The notes below the pieces were generated by a model that ran no database searches, was not told where the DNA came from, and saw only the letters and a list, made by a program, of their open reading frames with translations. A stretch of DNA of 64,000 bases, taken from NCBI RefSeq assembly GCF_013373865.1, contig NC_050468.1:26678774-26742773 (forward strand), written 5' to 3'. A program made the position numbers and the translations under genes. Shown piece by piece: positions 12,162 through 22,849 of the stretch (its first letter is position 1; the number at the start of each line of letters is the position of its first letter). The stretch comes from Monomorium pharaonis (taxonomy: Eukaryota > Arthropoda > Insecta > Hymenoptera > Formicidae).

Positions 12162-14576
12162 TACACCATCTTTATTACAGTTGTTCATTATGTCTCGAGG
12201 CTGAAACGTAGGTAAATTAGAATATGTTGACCATTCGGAAAAGATGGCCAATGGCTATAATTTCTCCAATAATTACTAAATAATGCATTCTTGTAATTAT
12301 TTTCAAAGATAATTGATATTTACTGTAGTTTATGTGCGTATACTTTTCGAAAAAACAACATTGTGGATATTATATCACGTTTTTACTTTCTACTACTTGC
12401 AAAGTTTTTTATGTATTAAAAATTGCCACAACATTAAATAAATTACAGTTGAGCTGTCACAATTAACCTTAGGCACATAACAAAGATTTTTAGTACTAAC
12501 AATGAATTAAAGAAGCTTCCTCTGCTCAGGCCCGGCACAAAAAGTGGCACAGGGGTTTAAGTAAAGAAAAATATTCAATGAATTCATGACTATTTTGTTG
12601 CCTTCTATTTTTTTGCTGTATATGGTCTAAAGTTAATAATGGTAAATATAAGAAAAAATTCGGCTATAAAGTACTACCTTTGTTACTAAAATAATTTTGT
12701 TTTATATTAAGAAAAAACATTTTTTACTATTATACCATTCTTAGATAACTAAATACAATAATTTGAAATTTATGTTATATCACTAGCACACATTTACCAC
12801 ACTTACGTGCTGTATTACTTCGATTATCGTAAACTTTTTTTATCTTATTAATTATTTCACTCAAACGAGCAAGTGCATCGTTTAAAAAATTCAACAGTAC
12901 TTTTCTGGACAGATGTATTGTTGTAAAGTTTCACTAACATCTGTTCATTACTTTTATGTTTAATACGACAATAAAAACTGAAAAATCCTGAAAATTCATT
13001 GATTTCCATAAGAGCCCATGTTAATAAAATATTTAATATCTAAATAACTAGCTAGTTCAGCATTCTAGAATTTTGAGTCAATTTATATCACTAATTTGAA
13101 ATTCTCTACCAAATTTCATGAAAATCTGTTCATTTTGATTTAGCAGCGGAACTCCCTTAAATAGATGCTAAACTTTATGTAGAAAAAAATTGCTTTTAAT
13201 GACTCATTTTTTAATAATATTAAGAGATAATTTGATTTATTATTTCATATTGTGTTCATCAAAATTAATAATGCACTGCGTGATATTTTTATAGGAAAGA
13301 GTTTAACTGCACATTTCTCCAGCGACGGAGTCCTGTATTATTTCACCATTAGAAGACAATCTTTTAATTTCAGAACAGATATAATACGAAAAATTTATTA
13401 GCAGTGCATTGATTCAGTACCGACACTTGACATATTCCTTTTATCAATTGTATTATATAGTACAATATTGAATAGAAAAACTATCAGTAGTATTAAACTA
13501 GTATTCAATACAAAGATATGAATATAATAAAATTAAATTTCTGTGAAATCAATAAAAATATATGTAAAATGAAATATTTGGCAAACATTTTGTTACTTAA
13601 ATTGACCTTGAAATAGTTACTTTGTAAAGATGGCAAATAAAGAGAACCTTCTAAAACGAGATAAATCGAATCGCAGAATCAATTAACTGCAGCTCTGGAA
13701 GCCATTCAAAATAACACTTCTGTACGTCGAGCCAGCATTGAATATGGTATTCCCAGAAAAAACTTTTGAAAGAAGATTTAAATCTGGAAACGCAATAAAA
13801 GAAGGAATTGGGCCTACCTGTTTGTTTGGAATGAAGAATGAGGAAAAGATAGTAAACCACATTAAAACAATGCAAAAGTGTGGTTTTTCGCTTACTCAAG
13901 ATGATGTTCGTACACTGGCCTATAATTTTGCCAATCAGCTTAAAGTAAAACATAAATTTAATAATAATACTCAAAAAGCTCGATATGACTGGCTTTATTC
14001 ATTTTTGTCTAGACATCCTGATATTTCTGTAATCTGTACGCAAATCAGAAAGTTTATCTCTTAGTTTCTACTTCTGTCTTGTTGCTATGAACAGACAAAA
14101 AGTAAGTGAGTATTTTAAAGTTTTGGGTGAAATTTTTTGAACAAAATGGACTGTTTAATAAGCCAGGTTCTATTTATAATATAAATGAAACTGGCTCACA
14201 ATTAAACAATTGTCTTAGCCATGTTATTGTTAAAAAAGCATCAAAATCTGTTTTTTCCGTTACTTCTGAAAAAAGAAGAGAAACAATAGCAATGATAACT
14301 TGCTGTAATGCAGAAAGCGTGTACCTTCCTCTTGCCTGTATAATGAAAGGCAAAAATAAAAAACCAGAATACGAAGACGGTATGCCTCCAGGATCTATTG
14401 TGTTCATGTCTAAAAGATCAGCCTATATAAATACTCAATTATTTTTTGACTTAGAATACACTTTCTTCCCCGAAAATCGAAAGAAACTGTTGCTTTGATT
14501 CTAGATGTCCATTCTTCTTATTGCAATTCTATTGAAATGCTTGAATTTGCAGAATCCAAAGGCATTTTATTAATTT

Positions 14577-15648
14577 CCCAGTGAACACATTTGATAGCGG
14601 CAATATAACATGGAAGTTACATGTAATTTAACATTGTTATTCTTGTGATGTGTAGGTGCTATATGACATGGAAATAACCTGTTACGTAATATTTGTTATA
14701 CGCAAGTAATCTAGCTGTTATACATCGTTTTGGCGTTACAGTTATTCAACAAAAATTGTATAATCGTAACATAACACGTTCGTATCAATGTTATTACGGA
14801 ACGATGCGTTGTAGTTGACTTAGAAATCAGACAACATTATAACATCCTGAATGACAGATCTATTTGATAATAAAAAAAATTATTATAAAGATGTTTTCAA
14901 AAATAACGGTTTGTCTACAATTACTGCGCACAAAAAATGCACAAAATCGAAATTCATCATGTGCTGAACAAAAACAGAATAATAAATGTATACCATTCAA
15001 TTTTTTCTTAGAATTACGATCTATATAGTTAACCATCTAATTAATCATTTAAACGCTTCAAAGATTAGTGCTAAATAGATCGCAATTTCCATCAAATTAA
15101 TTATTAAGGTTATGGAAAAAGATAAATTTAACAATGAAATTAACAAGTAAATAAATTAATGCTATTTATTTTTAATATGTTTTGCAAAATTTAATTGCTT
15201 TTATAAAAAATAATATAATTGCGTCAGTTTATAACATATAAGTATATGTAGACAATAACAAGTACTCATATCGATGAGTCAAATTGGCGTAGCAGGTAGA
15301 GTATGTACAAGATTCGTCATCCTAAGGTCCCGGGTTCAAACCTAGCAGCGGCAAGTACAAATAAAATAAAAAATTACATAATTTAAATTTAATTAATTAA
15401 TAAAAATTTATTCTAAATGTAGTGTGCTGTTGATAAAAATAATTTTTAAAAAATAAAATTTTTATTTTATTTTATTTTTCTTTGTAACTGTTGTGTAACG
15501 GTTAGATAACATGTAATTATAACATGTTATATTGCTGAGTCGGAAATTGTAACTTACATGTAAGTTACGTGTAATTTCAGAGTAACGTAACCTGTTATAT
15601 TCGGTTACATTGCTGTTACACTGCTGCTATATTACTGTGTTCACTGGG
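14577..15648. mobile_element. 1,072-bp non-autonomous inverted-repeat element inserted in the transposase
   Basis: The ends are exact 13-bp inverted repeats: CCCAGTGAACACA (14577-14589) and its complement (15636-15648). The flanking transposase frame resumes in register after the element if a TT dinucleotide is counted as duplicated (the TT ending at 14576 and 15649-15650). That implies a 2-bp target duplication, unlike hAT (8 bp) or piggyBac (TTAA). The subterminal halves are rich in TTACATGTAA- and TAACATG-type words. There is no transposase ORF inside. The superfamily is undetermined; CACTA-like or a diverged mariner group are options. Confidence 0.75.
15278..15375 (+). repeat. tRNA-derived SINE head inside the 1,072-bp element
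   Basis: TGGCGTAGCAGG (15285-15296) is a good A box and GGTTCAAACC (15333-15342) a good B box. An A-rich tail (AAATAAAATAAAAAATTA) follows at 15359. The acceptor ends do not pair, so this is not a true tRNA gene. It shares CCTAAGGTCCCGGGTTCAAA-like sequence with the head at 9.7 kb. It either inserted into the element or is carried by it. Confidence 0.55.
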
Positions 15649-16319
15649 TTGTCTTTCCAGTCCTACCACGCATTATCTACAACCTCTAGATCGAGCTGTT
15701 TTTAAAGTAAAAAGAAAGCCATTAAAAAAAATTTTTATGATGCTACATCTAAATGGCTAAAAAATCATCCTGGCCAAAAACTTACACGGTTATAATTTAG
15801 AGAGCTATTAAATGAAACATGGTATAACTCAGCAACACTATCAAACGCTATCTCAGGATTTAGAAGTACCGGAATTTATCCATTTAACCCTGATGCAATT
15901 CCAGACTATGCATTTATAGATTCTGATGCTAATATGTCAACAAATTTTACTCCAACAAGACCAATTTCTCCGTTACTTGAAATTTCTTTTGAAAATGACA
16001 TTGAGATTAATGACATAATTAATTCAACTATACAAAATATTGATTTACAATTTGATAGTATCAATCAAAATGTACAATTAACAGAAACATCTCCAACAAA
16101 ATTATTAAATAATGTTTGCCCAGTTCCATTTATAACAAAAGACGTTACATTAAAACGTAATACAAATGATCAAACAATTTTGTTAACATCTTCTGAAAAT
16201 GCCAAAAAATTAAAATTTAAAAATGTACTCAAAAAACTTATTAAAAGTATAAATTAAAAAATTCAGAAAAAATAGTTTATTCCAAAGTGGTTTCAAGTAA
16301 CTGCTCCAAACAAAAAATG

Positions 16320-16528
16320 AAAATCGCATCTGATAATAACATATCAAATGTATGTGTTGAATGTAAGAAGAATTATAAGCTTACAGAGAAAAAAGTAAAT
16401 TGGATTCAATGCATATGCTGTGAGCGATGGTTGCATGAAACATGTACATTATTTGTCGATGTTGCCAGATACGTGGAAAGATCATATCAGGTACCAAGTA
16501 ATATTTATAGAAAAATACTAAAATTGTA
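16320..16528 (+). other. C-terminal Cys/His finger of the pogo-like transposase
   Basis: The frame reads CVECKKNY, then WIQCICCERWLHETC, a Cx2C ... Cx2C ... Hx2C arrangement like a degenerate PHD finger. Such C-terminal fingers occur in some pogo/jerky transposases. The frame is continuous with an ORF opening before 16287 and ends at 16529. One finger half may be lost, since the usual last Cys pair is not seen. Confidence 0.6.
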
Positions 16529-16989
16529 ATTTTTTCATTGTTCACAAAAAACTTTATATTTTGTTATTTTTGGAATATAATTTTTAATTATACATTTTAT
16601 TATAAAAAGCAAATATAAGACTTATACGATTATAATTAAAAATGTTTAAAAATACAATGGTATATGTGATATGTAAAGCAGTAAAACTAAATATGTAAAA
16701 TTAATTTTTTTTCATTATTTTATAAACGTTAAATACATAAAATATGTATGGCCAACTGTCCCATAATACTATGGCCATCTTTTCCTTAAAAGTTGTGAAA
16801 GATGGCCAATGTTCATATTTCGATATTTTGGAATATAAAATTTCCAGTAATTTCTCTTTAATACCGATAATGTTACATGCTTGAAGGTTCAATAGAATAA
16901 TATACCAAACGCTATTGAAAAGTAATAAAAATAAAAGTAAGTTTTTTGCTTTTTAAAAAAGTATGGCCATCTTACCCTAACTTACCCTA

Positions 16990-18219
16990 ATATTTGCACT
17001 CGATGTTTGCAAAAATTGAATCGATCACCGTCTACCACCGATCACAGTGCCATCGCGGTGGCACCCGAAGCGAAAACGCCTCGGCGTGTTTCCGAATGCA
17101 CTACACGCGCGATATGGTCAAACAATGCATTGCGACGCGAGAAAAACAGGCGGCATTATTCGCCGTTTGCGGGATCGATCGCGTCCGCGCGGCTTTTTCG
17201 ACACGATTGAGATAGAACGTCGCGCGGTCCAGTATTGTACGGCGAAAAAATTTTCTCGCTTCTTCTACAAAGATGGCGGAGAGGGAGGAGATGAGGGGAA
17301 GAACACAAGGAGTATTTTTTAACGAGTTTGGTCACGTAGCAAGGTACGTACAAGAAAAAAGTTTGCAGGTAATATCTGCTTGAGTAGTCGGGAAGTGCAA
17401 CAGTTTGTTTATCAGGACGTCCGGTAAAGTACTAATAAAAACAACTGTACGGAAGATAAAGGGGAGACATCGTCTTCCGACATCGCGGACGACAAATACA
17501 TAGAATTACGATTTGCAACGTCGTCGTCGCCAGTGATGACTCGCGGATTGCCCCACGTGGTAAACTGTGAGCGAGGGGAATTTATAGAAAAATTCCGTTG
17601 CAAACACCTTTGACATATAAAGTGCCTGTACTTTCGTAAGTTCCTTTCGGATCACCGGTGGTGGTGGTGGTGGTGGTGTCGTCGCCCGCGCCGCGTATGT
17701 CGGTATCGGTATCGGAATTGCTATTTGCAGACGGATCCGTGAGAAGCATGAATTTATTGCGGCGCGGAATGGAAATCGGCAGTTGGATTGACACCACGAG
17801 GTGAGTGCAAGAAAGTGCACTCGCGTTTTACCGCGCGGGTTTTATCGATGGAATAGAAAGAAAGAAAGGAGCTTGATTCGTGAAAAAGAAAGAAAATAAC
17901 AGGGCGTCTGCTCGTTCGCGAATCACTCGTGCGATTTTAACGGAATAACGCGTCGTCGACATTAAGATAATAAATTTTACGGTCGCAGTAAAAAGAGAGC
18001 TTCAGATTTTATCTGAATTATCTTTCCGAAGGGAGAAAGAGAATAAAGATCATTCGTGGAGAGAATATGAGACTTCGGCAAACTTCATTTCCGCGCGAAT
18101 CCCATATGCATAAATCGATAAGGCAATTGTGATAATAATTGGTTATTATTAGACGGACAGACGGACGAAAAACAACGTGAAAAAGCGATGAGCGAAAAGG
18201 GAAGAACCAAGGATTTCTA
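16990..18219. other. CpG-rich non-coding DNA
   Basis: No gene was recognised. Several overlapping frames on both strands are composition artefacts. A (GGT)n tract lies at 17658-17681. A splice-donor-like GAG|GTGAGT at about 17801 follows an ATG-led stretch of 17 codons (17749-17799). This could be a short first exon, but there is no supporting homology. Confidence 0.3.
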
Positions 18220-19140
18220 GAGAAGAATTCTGTATTTTATGTTAGAAAGTTCGACCTCTAACTTCACCTATACTCACATTTCGAGACCCACTCCCTGCCT
18301 CTCGAACCAACGTCGATAATCTAATCCGATCTCCCATCTTCGTCTATATAGGAAGGATCGTGGACTAGGAAGGGGACAGCGAATTGTTAAGCCGGGTCGT
18401 GAACTAATCCCTAACGCTGGCGCAATTCGATCTAACTCTCGCGCTCGCTAGGGTGTAGTTAGCGTTGCATTTAATCACCATATTTCGTCGGGAACGCGGC
18501 GAGTAAAGTGCAGAACTGTAGAATAAAAGAATATTGTATTTTACGTTGGGAGATTCGATCCTCACCAACTGCCCTCGCACACTCGCTTCAACTCGCTTCC
18601 ATCCGCTCCTCAAGACCCCCCACTTGAACAAACATCGACAAGTAAATTCGTTTTACCATCCCCGTCTACCTCGGGCAAGACGGGGATCATAGACCAAAGT
18701 GTAACAGGCTAATTGTTAAGCCTGGTTCGTGAAACTGATTCCTACTGTTTACGTAATTCGGCCTAACTCTCTCACGCTCGTTAGAGGATAGTTAGTGTTT
18801 GCACCTAATCATCATGCTATCCTACAGGAACGGCGAGCGAGCTGCGGAATTGCGGGATAGAAGAATCCCGTACCCTTAAGTCGAGAAGTTCGATCCTTAA
18901 CTTCTCTGCACTCACATTTCGACTCGCCCTCCCTCACCACGTCCGCTCGCTCCGAACCGACGTCGATAATCTAATCCGATTTTCCATCTCCGTCTGTATC
19001 ATACACAGGTAGGGATCATTGACCAGGGCGGGAGAGCGCGAATTGTTGAGCCGTGAACTAGTTCCCACTGTCGGCACAATCCGGCCCGAGTCTCGTCCGG
19101 GGATAGTTAGCGTTACATCTAATCACCATACTTCCTTTGA
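18220..19140. repeat. Tandem array of a ~330-bp unit, about three copies
   Basis: Landmarks recur in order. AATTGTTAAG or AATTGTTGAG is at 18382, 18711 and 19041 (spacing 329 and 330). GTTAGCGTTgCAT-like words are at 18459, 18791 and 19108. [GA]TTCGA[CT]C is at 18249, 18553 and 18888. ACGTCGATAATCTAATCCGA flanks the first and third units. Copies are diverged, with indels and perhaps 70-80% identity by eye. No copy carries a conserved ORF, and no copy is seen outside the array in this window. Confidence 0.8.
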
Positions 19141-19737
19141 GACGCCAGTTTTCAAACTTACTCCGATCCATCCTTGGAATCCAATTTTCCCGCCCTTACG
19201 TAAACCGCATTCTCACTTTATAATTTAATATCGAGATGGTGCGCGGCCTTCGAGTCATTCGCGTCACTTTCATGGTGATGAATGCCACCGACTCAGTTTA
19301 AAAGACTTACCGAGAATCGGCGAAAATGTCTAAAAAAAGGATCGTACATCTGGTATTTTTATCGCTCGCGGCAGTCGGAAAAAGTAGGGATATAAGTAAG
19401 GCGATAAATGAACTGATCGATATGAGGAGTACATGCATGAATATAAAAATATATAAATTAATTCTAAAATTATCGTTCGCACGGAACTATTTTCGAACGT
19501 CTTTATGCGGCGGCGTTCGGAGGGAAATATCGCGCAGATATTTACTCGATATTGGCTTTCCGGGTATCAGTGCGGATGATATCACGGGCACCCACGCTGA
19601 TTATTCCGAAAACTCAATGTAGCTCGGTGCATTTCTCCCTGAATGTAGCTCGCCGTATAACGTCAAAATATTAAAAAATCCGTAATCGTGCGAGAGGGTA
19701 AAGCCAATCCACTAAAAACTGCAAGACGCGGCGTGTG
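19141..19737. other. Non-coding DNA upstream of the CpG/GA block
   Basis: No gene is seen. The 98-codon frame starting at 19326 has no recognisable domain and no splice or promoter context. Confidence 0.35.
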
Positions 19738-19743
19738 TACGCG

Positions 19744-19823
<80 letters not shown>
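19738..19823. repeat. (GC)n followed by (GA)n microsatellite
   Basis: About 20 bp of alternating GC run directly into about 66 bp of GA. In insects such tracts near promoters are bound by GAGA factor or CLAMP-type proteins. It lies about 230 bp upstream of the candidate start site at 20051, so a regulatory role is possible but unproven. Confidence 0.9.
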
Positions 19824-19826
<3 letters not shown>

Positions 19827-20048
19827 AGGTAGAAGCGTCGGCGACGCGGCGGTGGAGAAAGAAGGTAAACCAAGGGCGTGAGGAGAGGCGGGAGGAGAGA
19901 GATGCCGTCACGGACACAGGGGTTGGAAGAGGCTGAAAGGGAGTCCTCACGTCGGGAGAGGTGGCACGGCAGAGCGAGGGTGCGGATGTACCGCGCGCGG
20001 GGCGAACGAGCGGAATAGGGATGCTGCGTGAGAGCCGAGAGAGGTGTT

Positions 20049-20083
20049 TCAGTCGCGCGACGGCTCTCGTCCCGGCCAGTCGA
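20049..20083 (+). promoter_or_regulatory. Candidate core promoter: initiator plus DPE
   Basis: TTTCAGTC matches the arthropod initiator TCAGTY with A+1 at 20051. AGTCG at 20078-20082 sits at exactly +28 to +32 and matches the DPE consensus RGWYV. No TATA box is at -30. The context is a 1-kb CpG-rich block with a GA tract upstream and a good splice donor downstream, as expected for a TATA-less developmental promoter. Chance occurrence in GC-rich DNA cannot be excluded. Confidence 0.45.
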
Positions 20084-20690
20084 TCGAGCTTGTCGTCCGT
20101 CACGCCGTCGTCGTCGACAAGCGCAGCGACCAGCAATAACGGTCGTCGCGTCAGAGATCAGTGCCGCGTAATTTTTCCCGCCGATCGGCCGATCCCGCGG
20201 AGCGTGGTGCTGCGGCGCGCGCGAAACGCGGGAACCTCCGCTCTCCCCCCTTTGCCCTCTTCCCCACCCCCCTCGCGCTCCTCCACCGCGCGGCGGCCCA
20301 GTCCGCCGCTTCGAGTCGCGCAGCGAGGCGCCAGGCAGCTTCCTCTCTCGTCGCAGCAACCACCTGTGCCCGCGATTCTCGCGATCGTGTCGCGCCGCTA
20401 TGCCGACGAGCCGGACGGCGGACGGCGTGTCGCGACGGTAAGGAACGCGCCCGCGTAAAAATCGTCGTCCTCGGCGGTAGCTGACGACGGTCCGGAGTCA
20501 AGGTCATCCGAACGGGCTTGCCGCTCTTCTCGCCCTCTCTCTCTCCTTTCCCCTCTCCATCTGTTTCGCGAAGGCTCAACGGGTGGAAGTTCGACGAGCA
20601 AGAGTCGCAGCTGGGAGCACTGGAAGTCGTTGGCGGGTATCGTCGTCGGCGCGGGAGCGGGAGACAGGAGCTACCTCCCGGAGGAAGGAG
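20051..20690 (+). other. Candidate non-coding first exon ending at a GTAAGA donor
   Basis: If transcription starts at 20051, the sequence GGAAGGAG|GTAAGA puts a strong donor at 20691. Open frames within it lie on both strands, are Arg/Ala/Ser-rich and show no domain, so I read it as 5' UTR. The gene it would belong to is not visible; its coding exons would be far downstream. Confidence 0.3.
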
Positions 20691-21389
20691 GTAAGAACCT
20701 CGCGCGCGTTATGCTAATCTCCCCCGAGTCTTCCCATCGTGTTAATTTTTGCTCGCGACGGAGGAGGAGGAGTGATTCTGTACAAGGCGAGAGAAATGGA
20801 GCGGGAAGAGACGTTTCTCTCTCTCTCTCTCTCTCTTTCTCTTTCTCCCTGGCGTCGATTTGCCTAACGAAATGCCGCTTTTTGCGTCGCGATTCGAACG
20901 GTGAGTTTCGGTCGGAATTATGAGTTTGAGCGAAGGGAAGGGGGGAGGAGGCGGAGAAAAAAAAACTGTTGAACGTGCTGACCGCTAATGCGAGTTCGCA
21001 TTAACGTAACCTAAATAATAGGCCGCCGCCGCCGCTGCTGCCGTTGCGCCGTCGCGGGGCAATTATCGTCGTCGAAATACAAGTAAAAAGGGAGACACGA
21101 GAGATCGCCAGTTAATTATCGCTTATTTATAATGCGCTCGTGTTTATCGCCTGCGTATATTCCGGCCCGAGCAAGGTTATTGTCAATCGATTGCCGGGGG
21201 GGGGGGTTATAATTTTAACTTGGCGCGTTTTTTTTTCACGTTTTGCACCCGCCAATCGCCTGGGTGATGCTCTCCAAAGAGAGATGCACGGAAATTTACA
21301 TTGCCTGCAAAATACAACAGCATCGTAGAGCGGCGCAATAGCTTAGGCGACACGGTGCAGAATACAGGGAAGGTTCGTTTCTCTTCTTT

Positions 21390-21395
<6 letters not shown>
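20691..21395. other. CpG-rich flank, no gene
   Basis: Contains a short CT tract at 20816-20838, GCC/GCT triplet runs near 21023-21045 and a G9 run near 21199. No coding signal is seen. Confidence 0.35.

Positions 21396-21456
<61 letters not shown>
21396..21456. repeat. (CT)n microsatellite, ~60 bp
   Basis: Uninterrupted CT dinucleotides after a T-rich lead. Poly-Leu/Ser and poly-Arg/Glu frames over it are artefacts. Confidence 0.95.
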
Positions 21457-21459
<3 letters not shown>

Positions 21460-21796
21460 CGTCGTCGTATCAACGGCGTCGCTTTGACCGTACCTTTAAA
21501 ATACAAATTTCACGTCCCTCGAGTAATTTCATTACTCGGTGATTCTGTTTACCCCGCACGTGGTTTAGGATAATTGCTTTCTCATTTAGTATGCAAAGTT
21601 GTAATTATTAATCGGTTATTCCGCGAAATTCCAAGTTGCCGCGCGTTTGCAATTAGTTGTTTTAACGAAAACCAACGTTGTATATTGTACGTTTAATGAA
21701 ATGCTTCCACAATCATTTGGGAATGTCGATTAAGCAATGCAACAAAAAGTAACTGTTCTCGAACACCAAAATTAGACTAGTTACATCATATAGCTT

Positions 21797-22050
21797 CTTG
21801 GATGTTGTATATGAATCTGATTTTTTTGCTTTATCACATCTCGGTTTGAGAAATTTGGTTGGTACATAAGGTTGTTAAAAGGATTATTTTTCATGTATTT
21901 TCTCATATTATAATTATATGTGACTAGAGAAGTTATTTTATTTCAATCAAAATTAAGTAGGATTAACAGCCTTCAAAGGAAATTTTTGGTGTCGACTGGT
22001 TAATAAATTATTTATTGTTAAATGTGGGGCATCGATAAATTTGCTGGAGT
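21797..22050. repeat. Diverged duplicate A (partner of 22850-23350)
   Basis: Shares, in order, ATCTCGGTTTGAGAAATTTG, AGGATTATTTTTCATGTATT, CAATCAAAATTAAGTA and TTTTTGGTGTCG-like blocks with 22890-23350. It lacks the foldback MITE present in the other copy, giving an approximate empty site. Identity of the unit is unknown and no ORF is seen. Confidence 0.6.
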
Positions 22051-22849
22051 ATTGTTGCAGTGATTCCGAACTTGAATTCCGAAATTGATGAAATTGGTTG
22101 TCATGTGATGTTAAAGCAAAAATGCCGAAATTGTAGGATATCATTCTAAAATACATAGTTACAAATTTACATTTGATTGTTTGTGACTAAGGTGGTCTTA
22201 ATTTTTAATTTACGCAGAAAAACAGATTCAACGAGATAACGTGAGGCACATCGAGTTATCACTATGTATATTTCATGTAATGTAATTCTTGTTTGTTAAC
22301 GGAAAGCATGAAAAAAAAATCTAGAGAAAATATTTTATGAAAGTACAAATGTGATTACTTAGTAAATTACATTAATACGGAAAGCTTTCTCACAAAGGAC
22401 TTTCTTGAAAATTAATTTTTCTTTGTTAAAGCTTCGTTTTCATATTAAAAAAATAGGATTATAAAATTATTAAAATAAGTTTTTCATATTAGTGCGTAAA
22501 ATTTTAATATTAATTATTTTACATTAAAATGAGTTTCTAAAATATTAACTTTGTTCTGAAAGTTGTACAATGAGATATATCCATGAACAATTGACATTTT
22601 ACAGTAGATATATTATCTGGTATTTCACAAGTGTACTTTAATCGTAATTTTGCATAATATATTAAAATTTCAGAATTACAAAGCATTAATAAAAGAACCG
22701 TTAAATCGTTATATTTCGCTTATTACAAATTTCAACTAAAAATTATAAATGGTATATCTTATATTTCTGTCTTTTTCAACAAATAAGTTACAATTTAAAC
22801 AGTTTTAAAAAACCTCAAAACGAGACTAGCCGCATTTCTTGTAGTTTTT

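Larger units (their letters stand above)
13630..16528 (+). pseudogene. Pogo/jerky-like transposase, frameshifted and split by an inserted element
   Basis: In order, this shows a psq-type helix-turn-helix (QLTAALEAIQNNTSVRRASI, then EYGIPRKTFERRF, about 13676-13790), a CENP-B-type HTH region ending in SFLSRHPDI (to about 14030), and the DDE region with IYNINETGSQLNN (about 14170-14210). Then come MPPGSIVF (14380s), LDVHSSY (about 14500) and, after the insertion at 14577-15648, TTHYLQPLDRAVFK (about 15663-15710). Next are GFRSTGIYPFNPDAIPDYAF (about 15857-15916) and a C-terminal Cys/His finger (16340-16450). Frameshifts or stops lie near 13676, 14064-14105, 14498 and about 15740. The residue that is normally the first catalytic Asp (DETG) is Asn (NETG). 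The copy is inactive by several criteria. Its start ATG is at 13630. Confidence 0.85.
12211..16987 (+). mobile_element. Decayed pogo/jerky-type DNA transposon (Tc1/mariner superfamily)
   Basis: The transposon surrounds the transposase pseudogene. Proposed ends are GGTAAATTAG at 12211 and CTAACTTACCC at 16987. They match imperfectly as inverted repeats (about 19 of 25 positions), and each is next to a TA (12209-12210 and 16988-16989). A GATGGCCA word recurs near both ends: 12242, 16771 (inverted), 16801 and 16964 (inverted). The resulting 4.8-kb length includes the 1,072-bp inserted element. The boundaries are inferred from weak terminal repeats; the identification as pogo-like rests on the transposase. 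Confidence 0.5.

Noticed and set aside
18245..18906. Covarying RNA stem around TTCGA[CT]C in each 330-bp unit
   Set aside because: Each copy can form a short hairpin, but the paired positions are in different registers, so covariation is not demonstrated.
19663..20601. Several 100-215 codon ORFs on both strands
   Set aside because: They overlap one another in a CpG-rich block with GA repeats, consist of Arg/Ser/Ala-rich sequence and show no domain. A 5' UTR reading is more economical.
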